Part shown: positions 16,972 through 25,062 of the stretch, one piece after another
How positions within the stretch are numbered: the first letter of the stretch is position 1
Layout of the letters: each line of letters begins with the position of its first letter
NCBI RefSeq assembly: GCF_009720835.1
Contig: NZ_WNKZ01000014.1
Location: 1 to 64,000, forward strand
DNA length: 64,000 bases
Direction: 5' to 3'
Source of the DNA: Pseudoduganella buxea
Lineage (GTDB): Bacteria > Pseudomonadota > Gammaproteobacteria > Burkholderiales > Burkholderiaceae_D
Notes under the pieces: model-generated
What the model was told of the DNA's origin: nothing
The model's database searches: none
The model's input: the letters and a program-made list of their open reading frames with translations, nothing else
Program-made: the position numbers and the translations under genes

Positions 16972-19192
16972 CACCGTTGCGGCCGACGCCGCCGTCGGCC
17001 GTCAGGGCCGGCACGGCGCCGGCGCGTGCCAGCGCCAGCAGCTCCGACGCGGGTGCCGGCCGGGCATACACATAGCCCTGCGCGTAATCGCAGCCGGCTT
17101 CCCGCAGCAAGCCCAGCTGCGCTTCGCTTTCCACCCCTTCGGCCACCACCTCCAGTCCCAGCTTGTGGGCCAGCACGATGATGGCTTCGCACAGGGCCAG
17201 GTCGCCGTCGTCGCCCGTCAGGCCGGAGACGAAGCTGCGGTCGATCTTCAGGTAGTCGATTTCCGATTTCTTCAGTTGCGACAGGGCCGCGTGGCCCGTG
17301 CCGTAGTCGTCCAGCGCCACCTGCAGGCCCATCGCTCGCAGACGGCGCAGTTGCGCCAGCGCCTCCCCGTTCGGTTCGTTCAGCAGGTCTTCCGGCACGT
17401 CGATGACGATGCTGCGCGGCGGCAGGGCCAGGCCCGTCACATGGCCCTGCCAGCGCTGGTTGTCCGTGCGCAGCTGGCCGGGCGACTGGTTGATGCTGAT
17501 CGAGAACGGCCGGCCCAGCTCCTTCTGCCACGCCTGCACCTGGTCGGCCGCGCTGCGGAAGGCCCAGTCGCCGATTTCCTGCAGCACGCCGGACGATTCG
17601 GCGCCCGCGATGAACTCGCCCGGGTTCAGGAGGCCCCGTTCCGGATGGTGCCAGCGCAGCAGGGCCTCGGCCCGCTCGATGACACCGCTTTGCAGGTTGA
17701 TGATGGGCTGGTAGTACAGTTCGAATTCCTGGCGCGCCACTGCGCGGCGCAGGTCGGCGGCCAGGCGCATGCGCTGCTGGGCCTGGGCCTGCATGTCCGG
17801 CGTGAAGTAGCTGTAGCGGTTGCGCCCGCCGTTCTTGGCCGCGTACATGGCCTGGTCCGCGTGGCGCAGCAGTTCCTCGGCATCGGCCGCGTCGGACGGA
17901 TACAGGGCGATGCCGACGCTGCCGGAGATATGGCCCTGCTGGCCGGACAGGTCGAACGGGCGGTTCAGCACGCCGATGACGTCCTCGGCCACGCGCTCGG
18001 CATCCTGCACATGGGCCAGGCCCGGCAGGATGGCGACGAACTCGTCGCCGCCGATGCGGGCCAGCGTGTCCGAGGCGCGCATGCAGTCGCCGATGCGGCG
18101 CGTCGCTTCCACCAGCAAGGCATCGCCCTGGTCGTGGCCGAAGCTGTCGTTGATCTGCTTGAACTGGTCCAGGTCGATGAACAGCAGGGCCAGGAAGGCG
18201 CCGTCGCGGCGCGCCTTGCGCATTTCATGGCGTAGCCGGTCATGGAACATGTTCCGGTTCGGCAGGCCCGTCAGCGAATCGAAATTGGCCTGGTGCCAGG
18301 CCAGGTCGGCCGACTCCTTGTGCTCGGTGATGTCGCTGGCCAGCGCCAGCGCGCCCCGGTAATTGCCGCGGGCGTCGAAGATGGGATTGCTGGCCAGGTG
18401 CACCCACAGCTCGGCGCCGTCCTTGCGGATGAACTTGAACTCGCGCCGCTGCGCCATGCCCTGCTGGCGGCGGGCGATATTGCGTTCCAGGATCGAGCGC
18501 CCTTCCGTGTCCATGAAATGCACCAGCGGCTGCTCCAGCATTTCCTCGATGCGGTAGCCCAGCATGTCGGCCATGCGCGGGTTGACAAAGGTGGTGCGGG
18601 CCGACGTGTCGAGTTCCCAGATGCCTTCGCTGGCCGTCTGCACGATGCGGCGGAAGCGTTCCTCGCTCTGCTCCACCAGGGTCAGGCGCCCTTCGGCCGG
18701 TTCCACCGTCAGGCTCAGGTACTGGCTGCCGGCGTGGCCGATCAGGGTAACGGGAATGCCCTGGTCGCCGCGGCGTGCCGTGAGCTGCAGCTGGCAGCGC
18801 AGGGGCTTGCTGCTGGAGCGCACGCGCGCCAGCCACGCATCGAAGTCGCCCAGGAAGCGCGGCGCGACGAAACTGCGGAAGCGGTGCCGGTCCGGCGCCA
18901 GGCGGTCGATGCCGATCTGGTCGGCGCCGACCAGGTTGGTCTGGAGGATGGTGGTGCTGTCGCCGTCGAGAAGGAAATAGCCGATCGGCGCGAGCAGGTG
19001 CAGTTCGCCGAACAGGGCCTGCTCGCGCTCGACGGGCACGCGGCCGGGCACGCCTTCGGGGCGCACCGCGGCGCCGCCGCCGATGGCCATCAGCATGGCC
19101 TCGTGCGGCAGCAGGCTGGCCAGGCTGCCGAGGTCGGCCAGGCTGCCGGTCGTGCTGGTGGAGGATGACGACTTGCGTTCGTGATTGTCCAT
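16958..19192 (-). CDS. PAS-GGDEF-EAL c-di-GMP turnover protein
   Basis: The 744-residue protein has an N-terminal PAS-like sensor region (about 60-180), a clear PAS domain with PAC (about 185-300), a GGDEF domain (about 310-470) with an intact IGGDEF active site, and an EAL domain (about 485-725). In the EAL part YYQPI, AEALLRWHHPE, LDDYGTG, YLKIDRSFV and VVAEGVE are kept, but the usual EITE is IDVPE, so one metal ligand is Asp in place of Glu. It may make or degrade c-di-GMP. No membrane segment is seen. It lies tail to tail with the last flagellar gene and overlaps it by 14 bp, a setting that suggests control of motility, which is inference. Confidence 0.88.
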   Translation of the reverse strand: MDNHERKSSSSTSTTGSLADLGSLASLLPHEAMLMAIGGGAAVRPEGVPGRVPVEREQALFGELHLLAPIGYFLLDGDSTTILQTNLVGADQIGIDRLAPDRHRFRSFVAPRFLGDFDAWLARVRSSSKPLRCQLQLTARRGDQGIPVTLIGHAGSQYLSLTVEPAEGRLTLVEQSEERFRRIVQTASEGIWELDTSARTTFVNPRMADMLGYRIEEMLEQPLVHFMDTEGRSILERNIARRQQGMAQRREFKFIRKDGAELWVHLASNPIFDARGNYRGALALASDITEHKESADLAWHQANFDSLTGLPNRNMFHDRLRHEMRKARRDGAFLALLFIDLDQFKQINDSFGHDQGDALLVEATRRIGDCMRASDTLARIGGDEFVAILPGLAHVQDAERVAEDVIGVLNRPFDLSGQQGHISGSVGIALYPSDAADAEELLRHADQAMYAAKNGGRNRYSYFTPDMQAQAQQRMRLAADLRRAVARQEFELYYQPIINLQSGVIERAEALLRWHHPERGLLNPGEFIAGAESSGVLQEIGDWAFRSAADQVQAWQKELGRPFSISINQSPGQLRTDNQRWQGHVTGLALPPRSIVIDVPEDLLNEPNGEALAQLRRLRAMGLQVALDDYGTGHAALSQLKKSEIDYLKIDRSFVSGLTGDDGDLALCEAIIVLAHKLGLEVVAEGVESEAQLGLLREAGCDYAQGYVYARPAPASELLALARAGAVPALTADGGVGRNGVSAA

Positions 19193-19300
19193 GCGTGCCC
19201 TGGAAGTCTAGCGCCCGAATGCCCTCCCGCGCCTGTCGAGAGTGCCGGATCAGACTACCATGCACGATTGAACAAGTCGAGCGCGCGCGGCCCGCGCCTG

Positions 19301-19711
19301 TCAGAACATGCGGCGGCGGCTGAACGGGTGATCGACCACCAGGGTCGTGCTGGCGATCAGGCTGGACAGGCCCATGATCAGCTGCACCAGCTTGTCGTCC
19401 GGCAGTATCCACAGCGAACCCTTGGGCGGTTCGGCGCGGGCAATGGCCGTAATCAACGGCGCCACCCAGTCCGCATCCGGCGTAACATCGAGGACGATGG
19501 CATTGTCCACCGTCTGCATGAAGATGTCGCCGCCTTCGGCCAGGGTGAACTTGACGCCGAAACCGGTCTCGTTGGGGCGGATATGCTCCTGCAGGGCCAG
19601 GTTGTGTTCGGCAATCCACAACTCCACGTCGGCCGGCGTCTCAAGGCCCGTCCAGGGCACTGGCCGGAAGCGTGGCCGGGCCGTTTCGTCTTGATCGGGA
19701 GAGTCGTGCAT
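19301..19711 (-). CDS. Conserved-looking hypothetical protein
   Basis: This 136-residue acidic, soluble protein is not recognised. It has no signal or membrane segment. The N-terminal half resembles a short alpha/beta unit (ADVELWIAEHNLALQEH, GFGVKFTLAEGGDIFMQTVD) and the C-terminal part has a hydrophobic helix (LVQLIMGLSSLIASTTLVV). Codon use and GC fit the neighbours, so it is likely a real gene. It is divergent from the DUF3460 gene with a 55-bp gap. Confidence 0.6.
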   Translation of the reverse strand: MHDSPDQDETARPRFRPVPWTGLETPADVELWIAEHNLALQEHIRPNETGFGVKFTLAEGGDIFMQTVDNAIVLDVTPDADWVAPLITAIARAEPPKGSLWILPDDKLVQLIMGLSSLIASTTLVVDHPFSRRRMF

Positions 19712-19766
19712 GGGGCGAACCTGAAAGGATGACAGGCCGGCAGTGTAACCGAAGAAAGGAGGAAAA

Positions 19767-19952
19767 ATGAAGCTGACCCGCTACGTCTCGGAATATGAGC
19801 AGTTCCTGGACAGTTATATCGCCGAGCACCCCGCCGTGGTGGAAGACCAGCGCCGGGGCTGGCAGATCTGGTGGGACCGGATCGTCGACCTGGACGCGCA
19901 GAAGCGTCAGGCCAAGGACAGCGTGCCGCCCAAGCCCTACTATTATTCTTGA
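19767..19952 (+). CDS. DUF3460 family small protein
   Basis: The 61-residue protein matches the DUF3460 family of betaproteobacteria by size and pattern: YEQFLDSYIAEHPAVVEDQR, GWQIWWDRIVDLDAQ and a tail ending KPYYYS. Its function is unknown. A perfect AGGAGG lies 6 bp before the ATG, so it is probably well translated. Confidence 0.85.
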   Translation: MKLTRYVSEYEQFLDSYIAEHPAVVEDQRRGWQIWWDRIVDLDAQKRQAKDSVPPKPYYYS

Positions 19953-20064
19953 AGGGCCCGGGCCCTTCCTCTATTGCAGGACGGGCGCCAGTCCTTCCAC
20001 TGTTGCTGAAGGGCCCGGCCCTGCCACTATTGCAGCACGGGCATCAGCCCTTCCACGTGCGCTT
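19951..20064. repeat. Two imperfect tandem copies of a 57-bp unit
   Basis: Units at 19951-20007 and 20008-20064 both begin GAAGGGCCCGG and share CTATTGCAG(G/C)ACGGGC and CAG(T/C)CCTTCCAC. The second unit covers the last codons of the M15-like gene on the minus strand, so the first looks like a decayed duplicate of that 3' end. GAAGGGCCCGGGCCCTTC in unit 1 is a perfect palindrome and could act as a terminator stem between the two convergent genes. Confidence 0.7.
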
Positions 20065-20685
20065 CAGGCCCGTGTCGGCATGGATCCAGCCGCCGCGCGG
20101 GCCGCCCCGGTAGTAGAAGCCGACGCCGCCCTGGCGGAAGCTTTTCACCAGGCCGCCCAGCACTTCCTCGTTCAGGTTGGCGATGCGCACGTCGGCCGCC
20201 TTGCCTTCCATGTGCAGCGACTGGCGCGCGGCGGGAATGCCCTGCTCGCGCAGGCGCTGGTTCGACGCGGGCGTGCGGTAGCCGGACAGGATTTCGACGG
20301 GGCTTTCGATGCCGTAGCGGGCCACGAAAGCCTGCGCACCCCACAGCGTTTCCAGCAGTTTCGGGTCGATCGGCGCCGTTTCCTTGCCGTTCACGTCGCG
20401 CAGCAGGTGGCACAGCTGCTGATAGGCCGACTCGATCACTTCGCCGTCCTTCCAGTACAGCACGGAGGCCTTTTCGCCGCTTTGCGGACGCGTCACCGTG
20501 ATGGTGCGGGGCTTGACCCAGAACTCCAGGTCCAGGGCCTGGGCATCGAAGATGTCGGGCGGAGGCGCCAGGCCGCCGTCCTGCTGGGCGGCCCTGGCCG
20601 GCGCGAGGCCGACCAGCGGTGCGCCGATGAAGCTTGCGGCCGTCAGGCCGAGGGTTTTGTTCAGAAATTGTCGTCGCGTTGCCAT
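20044..20685 (-). CDS. Tat-exported YcbK-like (DUF882, M15 fold) peptidase
   Basis: The 213-residue protein starts MATRRQFLNKTLGLTAASF, a twin-arginine signal, with cleavage expected near PARA (about 31). The rest is a DUF882/peptidase M15 domain: LSGYRTPASNQRL, then SLHMEGKAADVRI and GGWIHADTG, which contain the His, Asp and His zinc ligands of this fold. Related proteins are YcbK and D-Ala-D-Ala carboxypeptidases. It probably acts on peptidoglycan in the periplasm. I chose ATG 20685 because it gives the complete Tat signal. Confidence 0.85.
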   Translation of the reverse strand: MATRRQFLNKTLGLTAASFIGAPLVGLAPARAAQQDGGLAPPPDIFDAQALDLEFWVKPRTITVTRPQSGEKASVLYWKDGEVIESAYQQLCHLLRDVNGKETAPIDPKLLETLWGAQAFVARYGIESPVEILSGYRTPASNQRLREQGIPAARQSLHMEGKAADVRIANLNEEVLGGLVKSFRQGGVGFYYRGGPRGGWIHADTGLKRTWKG

Positions 20686-20812
20686 GGCTATCCCGTAAAG
20701 CGAAATCGTTCGCCACATTTGTCCGCCACTATAGCCGATCGGGCCCACACTTGAGAAATCACTTTAACTGTGTGGCGACAATTGCATCGCCTTTAAGCCT
20801 CGTTTAAGCCGC

Positions 20813-20840
20813 TTGTACAGCCCATGAGTCGTGATAAACT
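20813..20840 (+). promoter_or_regulatory. Candidate sigma-70 promoter for the AbiC-like gene
   Basis: TTGTAC (20813-20818) and TAAACT (20835-20840) are 16 bp apart and 28 bp before ATG 20868. Two copies of TTTAAGCC lie just upstream (20792-20809). This is a pattern match only. Confidence 0.4.
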
Positions 20841-20867
20841 TGCTAACGTTTAACTTTTTCAAGGCGG

Positions 20868-21941
20868 ATGATGCAGACCGGTAGTACCCCGATGCCCAGG
20901 ACCACAGGGGCCTTGCTGATTCTCGCCGCCGGCCTGACGCTGGTCGTCGGCCTGTGGCTGGCCTGGCCCGGCGAAATCATCGGCTGGGTGTACGGTAAGG
21001 TTCAGGCCAATATTCCGGCAGCCACGCCGCCAGCCGCCGGGGCCGATGCCAAGCCCGGCTCGGCCGGCGGCGACAAGGAGGGCAAGGACGGGACGGAAAA
21101 GAAACAAGAGAAGGTCCCGGACGCCGAGCTGTACGCCCGCTATGGCCAGACGGGCGATCTGTTCGGCGGCCTGAACACGCTGCTGGCCGGCATTGCCGGC
21201 GCCGCCGTGCTGTGGGCCGGTTATATGCAATATCACACGATGAAGAAGGCGCTGGCCGATTCGGAAGACGAACGGGCCCACCGCTACCAGCAGGAATTCG
21301 AGTCGTTCTTCTTCCAGCTGTTGCAATTGAGCGAAGCCACCACATCCAAGCTGGTCTATACGCGTGCCGGCGAGGAAACCCGCAAGGGCTCGCGTGCGCT
21401 GGACAAGCATGCCTACGAGATCCACGCTGCCGTCAAGGCCGGGCGCCTGGACGACCCTGCCGCCGTACTGGAAGCGCTCGTCACCCACTTCATGATCGAT
21501 GCGTATGACCGCCGGCCGTCGCTGTTCGGGCCGCACTACCGGCTGATCGTCCAGACGTTCGAGTATGTGGCCCGCTCGACGTTGGCGCGGGAAGACAAGT
21601 GCCGCTATGCCGATATCGCGCGCGGCCAGATCGGCGAAGGTGCCGTGCTGATGCTGGCCCTGTACGGCCTGACCGCCGAGGGCCAGGCGCTGCATCCCCT
21701 GATCGAGGAGTTCAACCTGCTTGAACACCTGCACCGGCGCTACCGGCACGCGTACAAGGATGCCTTGTCGCTGGCGTATCGATCGACTGCCTTCGGGCGT
21801 ACGCCGAACACGGCCGGCGCGACGCCGATGCACTCCCCAAGCCGCAGTGTGAAGCTCGATATCAGGCGCCGTGTGGCCCAGCGCGTGGCCGACGACAAGT
21901 ATGAGGCGCAGCGCACGACCTCGGGGCTGGGCGGCAACTGA
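20868..21941 (+). CDS. Putative phage abortive infection protein (putAbiC-like)
   Basis: The 357-residue protein has two membrane segments (about 13-33 and 103-121) separated by a charged Lys/Asp/Glu-rich linker, then a cytoplasmic helical domain. The junction GDLFGGLNTLL...YMQYHTMKKAL and EFESFFFQLLQLSEAT is the hallmark of the putative abortive infection family related to lactococcal AbiC, as is the later RGQIGEGAVLMLALYGL. AbiC-type proteins stop phage growth at the cost of the host cell. There is no partner gene or mobile element next to it and its GC is like the surroundings. Function is inferred from family resemblance only. Confidence 0.7.
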   Translation: MMQTGSTPMPRTTGALLILAAGLTLVVGLWLAWPGEIIGWVYGKVQANIPAATPPAAGADAKPGSAGGDKEGKDGTEKKQEKVPDAELYARYGQTGDLFGGLNTLLAGIAGAAVLWAGYMQYHTMKKALADSEDERAHRYQQEFESFFFQLLQLSEATTSKLVYTRAGEETRKGSRALDKHAYEIHAAVKAGRLDDPAAVLEALVTHFMIDAYDRRPSLFGPHYRLIVQTFEYVARSTLAREDKCRYADIARGQIGEGAVLMLALYGLTAEGQALHPLIEEFNLLEHLHRRYRHAYKDALSLAYRSTAFGRTPNTAGATPMHSPSRSVKLDIRRRVAQRVADDKYEAQRTTSGLGGN

Positions 21942-21944
21942 CGT

Positions 21945-22784
21945 TCAGGCGGCGATCCTCGCGGCAGCCTGCCCCAGCGGCGGCAGCACGGCCCGGGGCT
22001 GGTCCAGCGCATAGCCCTGCACCAGCGGCACGGCCGCCGCCCCGTCGGCGACGGCATGCAGAGCCGTCAACGTCTCGGGCCGTTCGGCGTGGTGGAACAG
22101 CACCTTGCCGCCCGCGTCGGACGCGGCGTTGATCAGGCGGACCAGCGCCGCGCCGTCCTGGCCGTTGCCGGCGCCGCGGGCGTCGATGCGCACGATGTCG
22201 GGGCGCACCCGCGCCACCAGCGCCAGGCCCTCGTCGGCCGTGGCGACATTGACGGCGAAACGGAAGCCGTTGCGGCGGTAGTTGTCCGCCACATAGCCCA
22301 ACAGCCAGGTCTGCTGCGGCACGGTGGCCGGCAGTTGCAGCACCACCCGGGCCAGCGGCAATTCCAGCGCGTCGAGGATGCGACGAAAGGCATGGCCATG
22401 ATTGGTGCTGACGGCGCTGAGCAGGCGGCCGTGCACGTTCAGGTGCAGGTCCGCGTGGGCGCTCTCCGCCTGGCGGAAAAAGTTAATGGCGTGAAGCATG
22501 CGGCACAGCCGGTCCAGCGCCACGGATTCGTCGTCGCTGGCCGCGTGCTCCAGCAGGCGCCACAGCGACAACCCTTCATCTTCGGCCGACACGCCGCGGG
22601 CCAGGCCTTCGCAGGCCAGCAGCGACCCGCTGTCGAGCGAGCGCACGGGCTGGAACACACTCGTCATCATGCAGTTGAAGAAGCGGCCCTGGGCCCGACC
22701 CGAAGAGTCCAGCCACAGCGAGGACGACGCATCGGCCCGTTGAACGAGCCCCGCCAGATATTGATGAAGGATGGGATAGCGCAT
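21945..22784 (-). CDS. Degenerate EAL-domain protein
   Basis: The 279-residue protein has the outline of an EAL domain but lacks its chemistry. The EAL motif is CEGL in FQPVRSLDSGSLLACEGLA, the EITE position reads LQLPATV, the DDFG loop is replaced by FAVNVATADEGL, and no AEGVE is seen. It is therefore unlikely to cut c-di-GMP and may bind a nucleotide or a protein partner, as YdiV/RflP does in enteric flagellar control. I chose ATG 22784 because GAAAGG lies 7 bp upstream; ATG 22811 is also in frame. Confidence 0.7.
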   Translation of the reverse strand: MRYPILHQYLAGLVQRADASSSLWLDSSGRAQGRFFNCMMTSVFQPVRSLDSGSLLACEGLARGVSAEDEGLSLWRLLEHAASDDESVALDRLCRMLHAINFFRQAESAHADLHLNVHGRLLSAVSTNHGHAFRRILDALELPLARVVLQLPATVPQQTWLLGYVADNYRRNGFRFAVNVATADEGLALVARVRPDIVRIDARGAGNGQDGAALVRLINAASDAGGKVLFHHAERPETLTALHAVADGAAAVPLVQGYALDQPRAVLPPLGQAAARIAA

Positions 22785-22996
22785 TACTGCCTTTCGCAAC
22801 AAGGATGTCATGCAGGACAGCGTACGCTGCCCGGCCCGAACGCAGAACGAATCAATTCGCCGTTTCTTATGCGCAGGCTGAATAACCGCAGCGCAAACGG
22901 AGACAAGCACGGCGCGGCATTGTCTGGCATGCTGGCAGATCCGCTCAGTTTACTTGTCAGCTTTGAATCATCACCTTTGAAAGGACCGCCGCGTCG

Positions 22997-24049
22997 CTGC
23001 CGCCCGCCCCCGCCACCTTCCCCGCCGCCTGGCAACCCATCGTCGACCGCGCCGCCGACGCGCTGCGCGCTCTCGCGCTGGACGAAAGCGCCAAGGCGCG
23101 CTTCTGCACCGATCCGGCCCTGCTGCCGTTCATGCACCGCGTGGCCGAACGCTACGTGGCCGGCGCCACGGTGCCGGAGGCGGTGCGGCGCGTGGCGGCC
23201 AGCGCCGCCCGGGGCCACCGGGGCTCGGCCGAATACATGGGCGAGAGCGTGCAAGACGAGGCCGTGGCGATGGCCGAGACGGAAGTCTTCCTGGAACTGG
23301 TGCGCGCGCTGGACGAAGCCGGGCTGGACTCGTCGATCTCGTTCGACCTGTCCCATATCGGTGCCAGCGTCGATCCGGAACTGGGCTATCGCAATGCCGT
23401 GCGGCTGGGCCAGGCGGCGCGAGCATCCGGGCGCGAGCTGATGATCTCGATGGAAAACATCGAACGGGCCGACGCCATTTACGCCACCTATATGCGGCTG
23501 CACGACGAAGCGGGACTGGCCAATGTCGGCATCACCGTGCCGGCCAGGCGCCGCCGCTCCGTGCAGGACCTGCCGCGCCTGCTGCGCTATCCGGGCCGCA
23601 TCCGGCTCGTCAAGGGCGCCTTCCATGAAAGCGCGGCCCATTCGCATGCCCGCAACAGCCCGGAACTGGCCGCCGCCTACCGCGAACATGCCGCCACCTT
23701 GTTGGGAAGCGGCCACCTGTGCTCGATCGCCACGCACGACCGCGCCATCCAGCATGACCTGGCCCGCCTGATCGACGACATCGCGCCGGACCCGGCCGCC
23801 TTCGACGCATTTGAGTTCGAGTCGCTGATCGGCCTGGGCACGGAGCAGATCGACACCCTGCGGGCGCGGGGCCTGCCGACGCGCGAATATACCGTGTTCG
23901 GCCACGAGCATTTCCTGTACGTGCTGAACCGCATCGCCGAGGAGCCCGTGCGACTGTACCAGGCCGTCACTGATGCGCTGGGGCCGTGGTTGTTGCCCGC
24001 CGCAGACGGCGCCGGCGGCGATGTAGTTGACGGGCAACAACACACATAA
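22997..24049 (+). CDS. Proline dehydrogenase family protein with unclear start
   Basis: From ATG 23132 the frame gives 305 residues with a proline dehydrogenase-like barrel: SISFDLSHIGASVD, MISMENIERAD, RIRLVKGAFHES, ATHDRAIQHDL, FEFESLIG and VLNRIAEEP. Such enzymes oxidise proline to pyrroline-5-carboxylate with FAD. The frame stays open upstream to TGA 22964 and reads like family sequence (ALRALALDESAKARF, DPALLPFMHRVAERYVAG), but holds no ATG, GTG or TTG. I therefore place the start at the CTG at 22997, behind AAAGGA; an internal start at 23132 would drop the family's N-terminal helices. No P5C dehydrogenase gene is nearby. Confidence 0.65.
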   Translation: MPPAPATFPAAWQPIVDRAADALRALALDESAKARFCTDPALLPFMHRVAERYVAGATVPEAVRRVAASAARGHRGSAEYMGESVQDEAVAMAETEVFLELVRALDEAGLDSSISFDLSHIGASVDPELGYRNAVRLGQAARASGRELMISMENIERADAIYATYMRLHDEAGLANVGITVPARRRRSVQDLPRLLRYPGRIRLVKGAFHESAAHSHARNSPELAAAYREHAATLLGSGHLCSIATHDRAIQHDLARLIDDIAPDPAAFDAFEFESLIGLGTEQIDTLRARGLPTREYTVFGHEHFLYVLNRIAEEPVRLYQAVTDALGPWLLPAADGAGGDVVDGQQHT

Positions 24050-24160
24050 GCATATTGGAAAAGATTCGTTTTCATCCCAGCCGTGCAAGGGTATTGTTAC
24101 CCTACATCAACGCGCGAGGTCGCCCACAGGGCGCCGCGCACTACACGGATCGGGTGTCCC

Positions 24161-24850
24161 ATGTGCCAGCTTCTCGGATTGAACAGCAGTCTCCCCGCCG
24201 CGCTCGGCCCGTTCTTCGACGTCTTCGCCGAACGGGGCGGCCGCACCGACGAGCACAAGGACGGCTGGGGCATCGCTTTCCACAGCGGCAAGCGCTGCCG
24301 CCTGTTCACCGACCACCGCGCCGCCATCGATTCGCCGCTGGCGGCCCGCATCCGCCGCCGTCCGCTGCGTGCCCGCAATATCCTGGCCCATATCCGCAAG
24401 GCCACGCAGGGCCGCATCGCACTGGAAAACAGCCACCCGTTCGCGCGACGGCTGTGGGACCAGACGTGGAGCTTCGCCCACAACGGTGACCTGAAAACCT
24501 TCGCGCCGGCCCCGGGCCTTTACCGTCCCCAGGGCGACACGGACAGCGAAGCGGCGTTCTGCCACCTGCTGTCGCAACTGGCCCGGCGTTTCCCGCACGG
24601 CGCGCCGGCAGCGCATCTGCTGCACGCGGCGATGGCCGAAGTGGCGGCGGACATCGCCTCGCACGGCACCTTCAACTTCATCCTGTCCAATGGCGACACC
24701 CTGTTCGCCCACTGCTCGACCAACCTGCACTACCGCCTCGATGCCGGCAAGGCCATCATCGCCACCCAGCCCGTCGACACGGCCGAGGGCTGGATCGCCT
24801 TCGCCGCGGGCGAACTGAAGGCCTTCGGCCAGGGCCTGCTGCGCGCCTGA
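24161..24850 (+). CDS. Class II glutamine amidotransferase (YafJ-like)
   Basis: The 229-residue protein starts MCQLLGLN, giving the N-terminal nucleophile Cys after Met removal. HKDGWGIAF, RATQ-like RKATQG, NSHPFARRLW and FAHNGDLKTF are the glutamine-binding motifs of the Ntn-hydrolase amidotransferase fold. As in E. coli YafJ there is no second synthase domain, so the acceptor is unknown. I chose ATG 24161 because the Cys must be residue 2; the open frame starts farther upstream. Confidence 0.85.
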   Translation: MCQLLGLNSSLPAALGPFFDVFAERGGRTDEHKDGWGIAFHSGKRCRLFTDHRAAIDSPLAARIRRRPLRARNILAHIRKATQGRIALENSHPFARRLWDQTWSFAHNGDLKTFAPAPGLYRPQGDTDSEAAFCHLLSQLARRFPHGAPAAHLLHAAMAEVAADIASHGTFNFILSNGDTLFAHCSTNLHYRLDAGKAIIATQPVDTAEGWIAFAAGELKAFGQGLLRA

Positions 24851-24888
24851 CGTACCTGCCTGGCATGCCAGGATGGCAAGGCGCGCCG

Positions 24889-24894
24889 TATAAT
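24889..24894 (+). promoter_or_regulatory. Candidate -10 box upstream of the PBP2-like stub and rodA
   Basis: A perfect TATAAT lies 28 bp before ATG 24922. No good -35 hexamer is present at 16-18 bp. Transcription from here would give a short leader for the stub and rodA. Confidence 0.4.
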
Positions 24895-24921
24895 GGCGTG
24901 CCTCCTTCTCCCCATGTCCAC

Positions 24922-25062
24922 ATGCCCGACCCACATGATCCGTCCTTCGCCGACCGCGCCGGCGCGCAGTTCCGGCGCCGCCTCCTCACGCTTGCCGTCG
25001 TCGCCCTGGCCGGGCTGGCGCTGCTGACCGTCCGCCTGGTCTACCTGCAGGCCTGGCAATGA
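24922..25062 (+). CDS. 46-residue PBP2 N-terminus-like membrane stub
   Basis: The frame encodes 46 residues: a polar start (about 1-20) and one membrane helix (RLLTLAVVALAGLALLTVRL) ending VYLQAWQ. This resembles the membrane anchor of penicillin-binding protein 2 (MrdA), whose gene normally precedes rodA. The TGA stop overlaps the rodA ATG as ATGA. Either it is what remains of mrdA after an in-frame internal deletion, or it is a small protein coupled to RodA. No Shine-Dalgarno is visible at ATG 24922; GTG 24898 in frame is possible. Confidence 0.55.
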   Translation: MPDPHDPSFADRAGAQFRRRLLTLAVVALAGLALLTVRLVYLQAWQ

